Shown here one piece after another: positions 24,541 to 32,818 of a stretch of DNA of 64,000 nucleotides. The notes under the pieces were generated by a model that made no database searches, was not told the DNA's origin, and saw nothing but the letters and a program-made list of their open reading frames with translations. This stretch comes from Thalassospira sp. MCCC 1A03138 (lineage in GTDB: Bacteria; Pseudomonadota; Alphaproteobacteria; Rhodospirillales; Thalassospiraceae). Each line of letters opens with the position of its first letter. Within the stretch, counting starts at the first letter, position 1. The stretch lies in contig NZ_JFJY01000005.1 of assembly GCF_002115785.1 (NCBI RefSeq), positions 248,001-312,000 of the forward strand. The letters are read 5' to 3'. The translations under genes were made by a program, and so were the position numbers.

Positions 24541-24798
24541 ATGGCAGACAACACCCCGGTAAATTCCCAGATTACGGACGCGGTCACGCAGACCAACGTC
24601 AAGGTTCTGGGCGAGGCTCCGGCACAGGCAATGGGGCTCGTGTATCAGACGATGGCACATTCCATCAGTCTATCGATGCAGAACGCCATGCAAACCCAGG
24701 GCGGACTGCAACAGATCGGCAATGCCGTAACCTCCAGCGCGTGCAAAATGATTCTCGACAGCACCGGTGGCGGCATGGGTGGCGGCGGCAAATCCTGA
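24541..24798 (+). CDS. RebB-family R-body protein 7 (short form)
   Basis: 85 residues: VNSQITDAVTQTNVKVLGEA, PAQAMGLVYQTMAHSISLSM, NAMQTQGGLQQIGNAVTSSA, ending in a Gly-rich tail (GGGMGGGGKS). Short-form subunit like protein 5. A partial motif TGTCACG at 24494 lacks a correctly spaced CGTC, so it is probably co-transcribed with gene 6 (59-base gap). Confidence 0.87.
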   Translation: MADNTPVNSQITDAVTQTNVKVLGEAPAQAMGLVYQTMAHSISLSMQNAMQTQGGLQQIGNAVTSSACKMILDSTGGGMGGGGKS

Positions 24799-24887
24799 CG
24801 CCGCCAACATGATTTCCCACGCCTTAAACGTCCGGCAACTTTGCGCCAAGCTCCTGAAACCGACCTGTTAACGCGATGAGGCCCGTC

Positions 24888-25457
24888 ATGGCTGACGAAA
24901 ACGAAAATCCCCCAAAGGATACCCCTCCCGCTGGTGGAAATCCCGCCGATGAACAGGGTGCCGCCGATCCCGAAAAAGCCGAAGACAAAGCCTCCCCTGC
25001 GGCCGAAGCCCAAGGTGGTGCTGGTGACGGCAAAGCTGCCGGCGGCGACACTCCGCCCGCGAATGTTGGCACCGCTGGCGGAGGAGGTGGCGGTGGCGCA
25101 AACAACACACCGCTCAGCACCGCCCTTAACCCGCAAATCGTTCAGGCCGTCGGCACCACCAATCACGCCGTACTGAACGGGGCCGGTCCGGGCGCCAACG
25201 GGATCGCCTATCAAAAGGTCGCGCAGGCCGCCGCCTACGCCGTACAGGACAGCACCGATTACATGCGCAACATCATGTCGATGGCGTCTGCCACAACCGG
25301 TGTCGCGCTGCAAAAGATGCTGGTGGAAAAAACGACCGATCCCTATGCCGATATCATCAAGGCGGCAACGCAGGCCGTCACCGATGCCCAGCAAACATTT
25401 ACCAATGTCGGTACGGCATCAAGCGGTGTGGTCAAGGATTTCGACAGTATGGCCTGA
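24888..25457 (+). CDS. Reb-related protein 8 with long acidic low-complexity N-terminus
   Basis: 189 residues from the ATG at 24888 (GATGAGG upstream; an ATG at 24876 lacks a ribosome site). Residues 1-75 are Asp/Glu/Pro/Gly/Ala-rich with an eight-Gly stretch. Residues about 80-145 are a diverged Reb core (NPQIVQAVGTTNHAVLNGAG, PGANGIAYQKVAQAAAYAVQ). The C-terminal 45 residues (DIIKAATQAVTDAQQTFTNV) look helical. It could be a ribbon-capping, nucleating or tethering component. Last gene of the P6 unit. Confidence 0.78.
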   Translation: MADENENPPKDTPPAGGNPADEQGAADPEKAEDKASPAAEAQGGAGDGKAAGGDTPPANVGTAGGGGGGGANNTPLSTALNPQIVQAVGTTNHAVLNGAGPGANGIAYQKVAQAAAYAVQDSTDYMRNIMSMASATTGVALQKMLVEKTTDPYADIIKAATQAVTDAQQTFTNVGTASSGVVKDFDSMA

Positions 25458-25467
25458 TAATAGTGAA

Positions 25468-25482
25468 GCGGGATCATCCCGC
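25468..25482. terminator. Bidirectional hairpin between reb gene 8 and the cyclase
   Basis: GCGGGA-TCA-TCCCGC, a short symmetric hairpin lying in the 16-base convergent gap and over the cyclase stop codon. No T-run on either strand. Confidence 0.35.
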
Positions 25483-26778
25483 CTGCATCAACTGGATACG
25501 CTCGCACGCTTCGGCAAAGTCCGGCGCAAACAGTTTCAGGCTCAAACCCGTGCCGTGAAGCTCGAAGGCGCCCATTTCTTCCGTCGGACAGGAAATGAAC
25601 TTCGCCACCTGATGACTGACCAGAACCCGTTTGCCAAGCTGCTTGGTCAACTGTTCGATCCGGGCGGCTTCGTTGGCCGCCTGCCCGATCACGGTAAAAT
25701 CGACCCGGTCGGGCACGCCGACATTGCCGTAAATCACATCACCAACATGCATGCCAAGCCCGTAATCAAAGGCCGGCAATCCGGTTTCTTCGCGCTGGCG
25801 GTTAAGCTGATCGATATTAAGCTGCGCCTCGGCTGCGGCGTAAACCGCGGCCGTACAGGCCTGTTCCAGATCCTGCTCATCCTCGCGGATCGGGAAAATC
25901 GCCAATGTCGCATCCCCGATATAGCGTAAGACCTGCCCGCCATGCTTCAGGACCGCACCGGCCGTCGCGGCAAAGAAATCATTCATTTCGCCCAGAAAAG
26001 CATCATCCCCGACACTGGCGGCAACCGATGTCGAATTGCGCATATCGGAAAACCAGATCACTGCACGCGTCTTGGTACTGTCGCCCAGCTTGATCTGCCC
26101 GTCGCGCACCCGATGCCCGGCATCCGAACCCAGATAGGTTTCAAGGATCGTCTTGGTTTCTTCGTGCATGATGCGCATTTTGCACGACACGGCAAAACGG
26201 CGCTGGATCGATGACAGGATTGCCAGATCCTCGTCGGTAAAGCCGCTGGGCCGACGCGTCATATAGGTCATGAAGATACGGTTCGTACCCAGCGTGCTGT
26301 CGCGGTCCGTGGTAAAGGGCGTCATCAGCGCCAGATAATCCGTGCCGCCGGATTTGCGGAAAGTCTGCAAAACATTGAAATCAAGGATCGCCCCCGGCCC
26401 GATCAGATGGCGACGCATGAAGGTGACATCGTTATCGGACATCCACTTCATCGGGCTATCAAGCCAGTCGGGGTTCTTTTCGCGCACATCAAGATGCAGC
26501 GACCGTTCAACCCGGCCCTCATCCTTGGACCAGATATAGGAAACGCCTTCATACAGCGGATGCAGGGTCTTGAAACCAACCATGACTCGTTCGATCGGAA
26601 TGCCCGCGGCAACAAGCCGCGACACCATGCCTTCAACAATCGCGTCAATATCGGTATCGTCGAGTGCGCGCTCCATCAGCCAATCATTGACCGCCCGCAC
26701 AAAGCCACCGCCAGACAGGGCACTGTTCGTACCCGGCAGCGACGTGACATTGTTGTTGGACTTCGTGTTTTCCGGCAT
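25474..26778 (-). CDS. Class III adenylate/guanylate cyclase
   Basis: 434 residues. The C-terminal half is a class III cyclase domain: AVIWFSDMRNSTSVA (first metal Asp), QVLRYIGDATLAIFP (second metal Asp), GLGMHVGDVIYGNVG and DFTVIGQAANEAARIEQ. The N-terminal 230 residues (ERVMVGFKTLHPLYEGVSYI; GAILDFNVLQTFRKSGG) resemble a GAF-like sensory region seen in many alphaproteobacterial cyclases. It makes cAMP (or cGMP) for signalling. It converges on the R-body locus; whether the two are functionally linked is not shown by the sequence. Confidence 0.9.
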   Translation of the reverse strand: MPENTKSNNNVTSLPGTNSALSGGGFVRAVNDWLMERALDDTDIDAIVEGMVSRLVAAGIPIERVMVGFKTLHPLYEGVSYIWSKDEGRVERSLHLDVREKNPDWLDSPMKWMSDNDVTFMRRHLIGPGAILDFNVLQTFRKSGGTDYLALMTPFTTDRDSTLGTNRIFMTYMTRRPSGFTDEDLAILSSIQRRFAVSCKMRIMHEETKTILETYLGSDAGHRVRDGQIKLGDSTKTRAVIWFSDMRNSTSVAASVGDDAFLGEMNDFFAATAGAVLKHGGQVLRYIGDATLAIFPIREDEQDLEQACTAAVYAAAEAQLNIDQLNRQREETGLPAFDYGLGMHVGDVIYGNVGVPDRVDFTVIGQAANEAARIEQLTKQLGKRVLVSHQVAKFISCPTEEMGAFELHGTGLSLKLFAPDFAEACERIQLMQAG

Positions 26779-26945
26779 GACGGGCTCCGTCCGATTCTTA
26801 AGCGACTATGACATGAATATGACATCGCATAAATGGGACAGGCTTGTGATTTCGCAATCGCAAAATCGCAAAAACTGCACTGACCGATATTATTCCTGAC
26901 AAATTTCGGTCAATCCAGCGAAACCTTTTGCCCAAGCCCCCGGGA

Positions 26946-28487
26946 TCACTGCGCAATCGGCGGAAGGTAAATCCGCGCCAGAAGCCCGCCAGACGGCGCA
27001 TCTTCCAGATAAATCTCGCCGCCATGCGCCCGGATCGCGGTGCGGGCAATCGCCAGACCAAGGCCAATTCCACCCGTTTCACGATTGCGCGAGGACTCAA
27101 GCCGGAAGAACGGCTCGAACACCTGATCGCGCTGATCGGGCGGAATTCCCGGCCCGTCATCACTGACTTCGATCCACATGCCACCATCATCGGCGGGCTT
27201 CAACGATACGTCGACATGATCGCCAAATGTCAGGGCATTTGACATCAGATTGCCCATCGCCCGCTTGATCGAAAGCGGACGGCATGGATAAACCCGTGGT
27301 GCGCCAGCACCCACGAACCAGATCGGTCGCCCGGTTTCGGCAAGGTCTTCGACCGCGGCCTCGATCAGGGCGGCAATATCGATTTTGCGGGTCGCCTCGT
27401 TCGCGGTTTCTTCGCGCGCAAAGGTCATGGCCGCTTCGACCATCTGTTCCATTTCATTCAATGTCTCGATGATCCGCGACCGGTTTTCCGCATCCTCGAC
27501 AAATTCCGCCCGCAGCCGAAGAGACGTGATCGGAGTGCGCAAATCGTGCGAAATCGCGGCCAGCATCCGGGTCCGATCCTCGACAAAACGTTTCAGCCTT
27601 GCGGTCATGCGGTTGAACGCCTTTGCTGCACGGCGGATTTCAAGCGGGCCATCTTCGGGCACCGGTTCGGGATAATCACCACGCCCCACACGGTCGGCGG
27701 CCTGTGCCAGAACTGCCCAGGACCGTGTCATGCGACGCGCCAGGAAAAACGCGATGATCCCGATCAGGACCGCCGAAATAACAATACGCAGGATATTTTG
27801 CAAAACCGCACGCGGCGGCGGTGCAACACCATTGATCCGCGCTTCCAGCCAGACAACAGGCTGTACACTTTCAGCCCCCCCCGATACGGCAGCGTTTGCC
27901 GTAACCCCCACCGGGAAGATCGGCACACTAATCTGCATTAATGGTGCGGCAACACAGTCAAGGTGATCAAAGAAACGCGGCCCGTGATGTCCGTCGCGAA
28001 CAAAGTCATCCTTGCGCCATTTCTTGTCGCGATCATCATCGTCATCGTCACCATGCTTTTCGTGTTTCTTTTTCTCGCGCTCCTCAACCGCCTCACAATC
28101 ATCCTCCGACAGGATATGCACTCGCGCGGGCACCGCGGGACCGTCAAGCGCCTGATTAAGCCGCTCGCTCAGTGTATAACTGATGTCAGACATCGGCAGG
28201 CTGTTATCGGGCTTGTCCGCCAGACGCATGATGCTTTGCGGCGACTGGCCGACCTTCAGGACATCACGCCAGTTTTCCGATGGGGTCGCCGACAGAATGC
28301 GCGAAATCGCAGCAACGCGCGCCAATGCACCACCACGCCGCTCGCTTAACAACGCATCACGCCGTTCTTCGGCCAAAAGCAATCCTAACACCACATGGGT
28401 CAGAACCACGGCCCCAAGGATTAGCAACACCAGCTGCCCGACAAGGGTTTCTGGCCATAAACGGGAAATGAAACCGCGCAGTTTCAT
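26946..28487 (-). CDS. Sensor histidine kinase with charged metal-binding-like periplasmic loop
   Basis: 513 residues from the ATG at 28487, which overlaps the regulator stop as ATGA. An N-terminal membrane helix (LVGQLVLLILGAVVLTHVVL) is followed by a periplasmic domain of about 150 residues containing a Lys/Asp/His run (EEREKKKHEKHGDDDDDDRD) and GHHGPRFFDHLD. Then come a second helix, HAMP, the H-box (AAISHDLRTPITSLRLRAEF), N-box (AMGNLMSNALTFGD) and G-boxes (DDGPGIP, GGIGLGLAIA). The loop suggests sensing of a metal cation or cationic compound. Partner: the regulator directly upstream. Confidence 0.9.
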   Translation of the reverse strand: MKLRGFISRLWPETLVGQLVLLILGAVVLTHVVLGLLLAEERRDALLSERRGGALARVAAISRILSATPSENWRDVLKVGQSPQSIMRLADKPDNSLPMSDISYTLSERLNQALDGPAVPARVHILSEDDCEAVEEREKKKHEKHGDDDDDDRDKKWRKDDFVRDGHHGPRFFDHLDCVAAPLMQISVPIFPVGVTANAAVSGGAESVQPVVWLEARINGVAPPPRAVLQNILRIVISAVLIGIIAFFLARRMTRSWAVLAQAADRVGRGDYPEPVPEDGPLEIRRAAKAFNRMTARLKRFVEDRTRMLAAISHDLRTPITSLRLRAEFVEDAENRSRIIETLNEMEQMVEAAMTFAREETANEATRKIDIAALIEAAVEDLAETGRPIWFVGAGAPRVYPCRPLSIKRAMGNLMSNALTFGDHVDVSLKPADDGGMWIEVSDDGPGIPPDQRDQVFEPFFRLESSRNRETGGIGLGLAIARTAIRAHGGEIYLEDAPSGGLLARIYLPPIAQ

Positions 28488-29209
28488 TTTTTCACCACGT
28501 CGCAGGTAAACATATATCCCCCGCCCCAAACGGTTTTGATCAGGGTCGGGTTCTTCGGGTCGGGTTCGATCTTTTTGCGCAGGCGGCTAACCTGATTATC
28601 AATACTGCGATCAAACGGAATGGCTTCGCGCCCCTTGGTCAGGTCAAGCAACTGGTCGCGGTTCAGCACCATATTGTGGTGATCGACAAAGGCGCATAAC
28701 AGGGCAAATTCACCAGCACTCAGCGGCACGACAACATCGTTTTCGTCACGCAATTCATGACGCGTACGATCCAGTATCCAGCGATCAAAGGCAATTTCAC
28801 CCCCGGCCTTCTGGCCGCGCCGCCCGCTTGGCAAACTTTGCGCCCGACGAAGCACCGCCTTGATACGTGCCAGCAACTCACGCGGATTGAAAGGCTTTGC
28901 CAGATAATCATCCGCCCCCATTTCAAGGCCGATGATCCGATCGGTTTCCTCGCCAAGGGCGGTCAGCATCACAACCGGCACGTCATAATTCTCGCGCAGC
29001 CACCGGCAAAGACTCAATCCGTCTTCGCCAGGCATCATCAGATCGAGCACGATCAGATCGGGCAGAACATTCTCCCCCATCAGCTTGCGCAATTCACGCC
29101 CGTCAGACGCCAGCGTCACGCGGTATTCATGCTGGCGCAAATACCGCCCCAGCAGATCGCGAATATCGCGGTGGTCATCAACGACAAGAATGTGGGCCGG
29201 ATCACTCAT
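28484..29209 (-). CDS. OmpR-family response regulator
   Basis: 241 residues from the ATG at 29209; an upstream extension would need a TTG. The receiver domain has the acidic pair VVDDHRD, phosphorylation Asp in LIVLDLMMPGEDG, Thr/Lys in VVMLTALGEE and DDYLAKPFNPREL. The C-terminal winged helix ends RSIDNQVSRLRKKIEPDPKN and KTVWGGGYMF (Trans_reg_C). It is co-transcribed with the kinase and divergent from the His/Asp-rich periplasmic protein gene, its probable target. Confidence 0.92.
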   Translation of the reverse strand: MSDPAHILVVDDHRDIRDLLGRYLRQHEYRVTLASDGRELRKLMGENVLPDLIVLDLMMPGEDGLSLCRWLRENYDVPVVMLTALGEETDRIIGLEMGADDYLAKPFNPRELLARIKAVLRRAQSLPSGRRGQKAGGEIAFDRWILDRTRHELRDENDVVVPLSAGEFALLCAFVDHHNMVLNRDQLLDLTKGREAIPFDRSIDNQVSRLRKKIEPDPKNPTLIKTVWGGGYMFTCDVVKK

Positions 29210-29419
29210 CAAGCTGTGCCTGTCTTTCAAAGATTATCTGATCCCAGTTTATCGCGCCCGGTGCCCCATCAAAAACAGCAATTTGTATCAGATTGTCGCA
29301 AAAGCCCGTTTTGGTAGACATTGCGACCATTTCCCCGGTTTATCGGGATCATTTCGCGACAAATCAGCTTCATAAAGGCCTCAGCCAAACAAAACGTCCC
29401 CCAACGAAAAGAGGCCCAC

Positions 29420-30070
29420 ATGACCCGTAACAGCAAACTTAAAATCGCATCCCTCCTGATCGCGACCAGCATTGTCGCAACCCCCATCGCCACCGCCCTT
29501 GCATCGGGCGGCGATCATCGCCCCTGGCAGATGAGCGATGATGACCGAGGCGATGGCCCGAAATTCCGCGATCATGACCGTGACCACCACAAAGGCATGT
29601 ATGGCAAACATGGCATGCGCCGCAGCACTCCGCTAACGGTCGAGGAAGCCAAAATTCTGGTCGATGCAATGCTTCTGCGTCGCGGCACGACGGAGCTTAA
29701 AACCGGTGATGTCAAATCGGTTGATAACGGCGAGGAAATCGAAGTCACCCTGCTGAATGCCAACGGCAATGTTGTTGATACCGTGAGTTTCGATGCCCAA
29801 TCGGGCCGCCCGGATCGCGACGAAATGCGTGACATGCACCGCATGATGCCCAAACCGGACGCGGAGGACCGCTTTGACCGTCGCTTTACCACTGAACAGA
29901 TGACCCTTCTGGCCAATGCCATGGTAATCCGGTTTGGTGGCGGTGAACTGACGCTGGGCGAAATCAAGGAAACGCCGCGCGGCACCTATATCGCGACCAT
30001 CACCAACAAGGCCGGCGACATCGTTCGCGAAATGGAGCTTAGCCGCGTGACCGGTCGCCCGGTCAGCTAA
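29420..30070 (+). CDS. His/Asp-rich periplasmic protein, putative cation-binding
   Basis: 216 residues; the ATG at 29420 has AAAGAGG upstream and starts a signal peptide (KIASLLIATSIVATPIATAL). The mature N-terminus is extremely rich in His and Asp (DRGDGPKFRDHDRDHHKGMY, then GKHGMRR). Two similar ~70-residue PepSY-like repeats follow (LTVEEAKILVDAMLLRRGTT... and FTTEQMTLLANAMVIRFGGG...). It is divergent from the two-component genes, whose sensor loop has a similar Asp/His/Lys character. It may bind or buffer metal cations in the periplasm; family unnamed. Confidence 0.75.
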   Translation: MTRNSKLKIASLLIATSIVATPIATALASGGDHRPWQMSDDDRGDGPKFRDHDRDHHKGMYGKHGMRRSTPLTVEEAKILVDAMLLRRGTTELKTGDVKSVDNGEEIEVTLLNANGNVVDTVSFDAQSGRPDRDEMRDMHRMMPKPDAEDRFDRRFTTEQMTLLANAMVIRFGGGELTLGEIKETPRGTYIATITNKAGDIVREMELSRVTGRPVS

Positions 30071-30157
30071 CCGGCTTTGTCAGAACACGGACTTCCCTTC
30101 TACCCAACTTCCATTGTCCGGGTCCCTCCCCCACCCAACCGATAGCCCGGACAACAC

Positions 30158-30191
30158 TGGCGCCCCTCTCCCCGGGGGGCGCCACTTTTTA
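30158..30191 (+). terminator. Rho-independent terminator after the periplasmic protein gene
   Basis: TGGCGCCCC pairs with GGGGCGCCA, followed by CTTTTTAT. Just upstream a second inverted repeat, TTGTCCGGG (30114-30122) / CCCGGACAA (30146-30154), spans 23 bases. Confidence 0.8.
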
Positions 30192-30267
30192 TATTTGCAT
30201 GACTTTTGGTTTGACGCGCCTTCGATCCCTGATCATTCTGCGTTTTTAGGAACCAAGAAGCTGCATC

Positions 30268-30726
30268 ATGACTGCCACCCACCTTTCCCCCGCCCCACGT
30301 ACCGCCCTTGAAACCGACATTCCCGCAATCACCAAACTCTGGCAGGAAACCGGGCTTTACCGCCCGTATAATCCGCCGGAATGGGATGTGCGATTTGCCC
30401 TCTCGGATCGCAATTCGACGCTGATGGTATGGGAAGACATCGACGGTCTTATTATTGCCACTGTCATGGCTGGCCATGATGGGCATCGCGGCTGGATTTA
30501 TTATCTAGCCGTTGCGCCAAGTCATCAGAAAACCGGGCTTGGCAAAAAACTGGTTGCCATCGGCGAAGACTGGCTGCGTGAACACGGTGTCTGGCGCATG
30601 CAATTAATGGTGCGATCAGAAAACAGCGTGATGCAGGATTTCTATCGCCATCTTGGCTATCGTGCGCTTGATGTCACCGTCATGCAAAAAGACATCGACA
30701 CCCCGCCCGCCGACCGTACCAAATAG
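30268..30726 (+). CDS. GNAT-family acetyltransferase (YpeA-like)
   Basis: 152 residues with a single GNAT domain: ETDIPAITKLWQETGLYRPY, then IIATVMAGHDGHRGWIYYLA and the acetyl-CoA-binding VAPSHQKTGLGKKLVAIGE, ending NSVMQDFYRHLGYRALDVTV. The GLYRPYNPPEWD start and YLAV motif match the YpeA group. It transfers an acetyl group to an unknown amine or protein N-terminus. Stand-alone gene. Confidence 0.85.
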   Translation: MTATHLSPAPRTALETDIPAITKLWQETGLYRPYNPPEWDVRFALSDRNSTLMVWEDIDGLIIATVMAGHDGHRGWIYYLAVAPSHQKTGLGKKLVAIGEDWLREHGVWRMQLMVRSENSVMQDFYRHLGYRALDVTVMQKDIDTPPADRTK

Positions 30727-30806
30727 CGATCAAACCAAGTCCGTCTTTGCAATAGCGGGGCAATCTTGCAAATTCCGCACAAAGGTCGCCGGAATTGCTT
30801 AAACTA

Positions 30807-32624
30807 TTACGCAGGCTCGGGGGTTGGTCGCTGTTCCGTCGGATTGCTGTTGCGATCATCCTGAGTGATGGCAAGGGATGCATGCGCAATGCGCCGTGCG
30901 CGTTCATAAAGACGGTTGATACGCTCAACCAATGCGACTTCTGTGCGATAACGGCGAATATCGGCATCTCTTGGCCCGATCTCGTCGCTGATGCGGCGCA
31001 GGGTAACATCCATTTTTTCGATGAACTCGCCCTTACGGGCCAACACACGATTGGCGGCTTCAACGTCATCACTGGCAAAGGCCGTCAGTGCCTGCTTGAG
31101 GCATTCTTCAGAAAAAGTGAATAATTCGGACATTTTTTCACGGCTATCTAATAATGGCAGATTGCGTTCGGCTAACAATCTGCCAACCAGCTCGGTCATT
31201 TCCTCGCTGATAATATCGCCGATAGCCTCCAAATGATTGCTGATCGCAAGCTTGTTTAACAGCCGGTTCTGATCTGATGGCAGTAATTCCGAATGGCGCA
31301 GTTTTCCGGCAAACCGCGCAATAGCATCCTGAAGACTATCAACCCCATCATCAAGCTCGGCAATCTTTTCAAGCTTTTCACGTGTCGGGTTTTGCATGGT
31401 TTCGCGCCCACGCCGCACAACGTCGCACACGATATCCCCCATATGCATGATCTCGTTCCGCAGCAGCATCAGCGCGGCAGACGGGGTATCGGTGATGTCG
31501 TCGACCAGAAATTTTGGCGCAGGATCAAGCGGGGGTTCAAACACATCGCGCACCGGCACGCATTTTTCGATCAGACGCGCGATCCACGGCACAAAACAGA
31601 TCATGATCACCACATTGGCGATATTAAAAATGCTGTGCGCATTGGCGATCTCACGCGCAATATCAACCTGCCCGCCGTTTCCACCCAGCGATATGACACG
31701 CACGATATCTGCCAGTTGCGGAATAAACGGCAACCAGATCAACACCCCGACCACGTTAAAGAACACATGCCCAAGGGCGGTACGCATCGCGTCGCGGTTC
31801 TTGCCGATTGTCACCAGAAGCGCTGTGACACAGGTACCGATATTCGCCCCGAAAATCAGAGCAATCCCAGCTTCCAGCGGCACCAGTCCCTGCCCCGCCA
31901 GCACAATGACAATCCCGGTTGTTGCCGCACTTGATTGCACAAGAGCGGTAAAGGCCGCGGCAATCGCAATCCCGATCAGCGGATTGGTCATTTGCGCCAT
32001 CAGATCGATGAAGGGGCCATAGGTGCGAAGCGGTTCCATCGCATCGCTCATCATGCCCATGCCAAAGAACAAAAGCCCCGTTCCCAGCAACGCCCGCCCG
32101 GCAAGCGACCAACCACGATGGGGAACGAAGCTCATGACGCCAAAACCGACCGCAATCATCAGCGGTGCGATTGCATCAATCCGAAAGGCAATAATCTGTG
32201 CGGTCAGCGTACTGCCGACATTCGCCCCCATAATCACCGCAATCGATTGCCCGAACCCCATCAACCCGGCCGACACAAAACCGACCACCAGAACGGTGGT
32301 AACACTGGAAGACTGGACAAGTCCGGTAATCGCCGCACCGGAAAGGGCCGCCATAAACCGGTTTCGCGTCATTTTTGCAAGGATCGCGCGCAACCGTCCC
32401 CCGGCCAGCGTTTTAAGCGCCGTCGCCAGATGATCCATGCCATACAGGAAAAGGGCAAGCCCGCCCAAAAGACCAACCGCCATCCAGCCCGGATGCAATT
32501 CCGACACCGCAGGATCATTGGTTGCCGCAAGAATGCCGTACATCGGAAGAACGGTCAGCAGAACTGTCAGGACAGGTAAAAAAGCAGATAAGCGAAGGGA
32601 TGACATCGGCACGGAACCTGCCAT
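30807..32624 (-). CDS. Na+/phosphate cotransporter-like membrane protein (NptA/YjbB type)
   Basis: 605 residues. Two Na_Pi_cotrans repeats with the family's Gln-Ser-Ser motifs (GLVQSSSVTTVLVVGF and ALVQSSAATTGIVIVL) and GANVGSTLTAQI / GANIGTCVTALL. A cytoplasmic PhoU-like helical C-terminus follows (LLNKLAISNHLEAIGDIISE). It probably moves phosphate or a similar anion. A Met six codons in (32606) is an equally possible start; neither has a good ribosome site. Its paralogue lies at 59714-61378. Confidence 0.87.
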   Translation of the reverse strand: MAGSVPMSSLRLSAFLPVLTVLLTVLPMYGILAATNDPAVSELHPGWMAVGLLGGLALFLYGMDHLATALKTLAGGRLRAILAKMTRNRFMAALSGAAITGLVQSSSVTTVLVVGFVSAGLMGFGQSIAVIMGANVGSTLTAQIIAFRIDAIAPLMIAVGFGVMSFVPHRGWSLAGRALLGTGLLFFGMGMMSDAMEPLRTYGPFIDLMAQMTNPLIGIAIAAAFTALVQSSAATTGIVIVLAGQGLVPLEAGIALIFGANIGTCVTALLVTIGKNRDAMRTALGHVFFNVVGVLIWLPFIPQLADIVRVISLGGNGGQVDIAREIANAHSIFNIANVVIMICFVPWIARLIEKCVPVRDVFEPPLDPAPKFLVDDITDTPSAALMLLRNEIMHMGDIVCDVVRRGRETMQNPTREKLEKIAELDDGVDSLQDAIARFAGKLRHSELLPSDQNRLLNKLAISNHLEAIGDIISEEMTELVGRLLAERNLPLLDSREKMSELFTFSEECLKQALTAFASDDVEAANRVLARKGEFIEKMDVTLRRISDEIGPRDADIRRYRTEVALVERINRLYERARRIAHASLAITQDDRNSNPTEQRPTPEPA

Positions 32625-32760
32625 AAACTATTGATATGCCATCATAGCACACAGTAACCCCGCGTATAGATCAGACTGGATTACCCCGATGTGCCGGCCC
32701 CGAACTGACACGAAAGGATGCGCATATCGGCACGACATTGCCCCATCGCGCAAACAGGAA

Positions 32761-32802
32761 TTCCGCGATTTACTGGCGCAGTTACGCAGTGAAATCGCGG
32801 AA
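32761..32802. repeat. Long imperfect hairpin between glpD and the Na/Pi gene
   Basis: TTCCGCGATTT (32761-32771) pairs with AAATCGCGGAA (32792-32802), extended inward by ACTG/CAGT with one bulged base, and outward by GGAATT/AATTCC after an internal loop. It starts 17 bases after the glpD stop (minus strand), so it is probably a terminator or 3'-end stabiliser. Bases 32625-32818 otherwise hold no supportable gene. Confidence 0.5.
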
Positions 32803-32818
32803 CGATAATTCCTGCAGA

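Noticed and set aside
17717-25457. R-body locus as an island integrated at tRNA-Thr
   Set aside because: The tRNA is next to the locus, but I found no integrase, no duplicated tRNA 3' end near 25.46 kb and no composition shift. Not supportable from sequence alone.
27875-27882. C8 tract in the histidine kinase as a phase-variation switch
   Set aside because: Single isolated tract in an otherwise normal gene with an intact frame; no supporting pattern.
32689-32808. 39-codon plus-strand ORF (MCRPRTDTKG...) between the Na/Pi gene and glpD
   Set aside because: Weak ribosome site, and its 3' half is the long hairpin at 32761-32802, so coding is unlikely.
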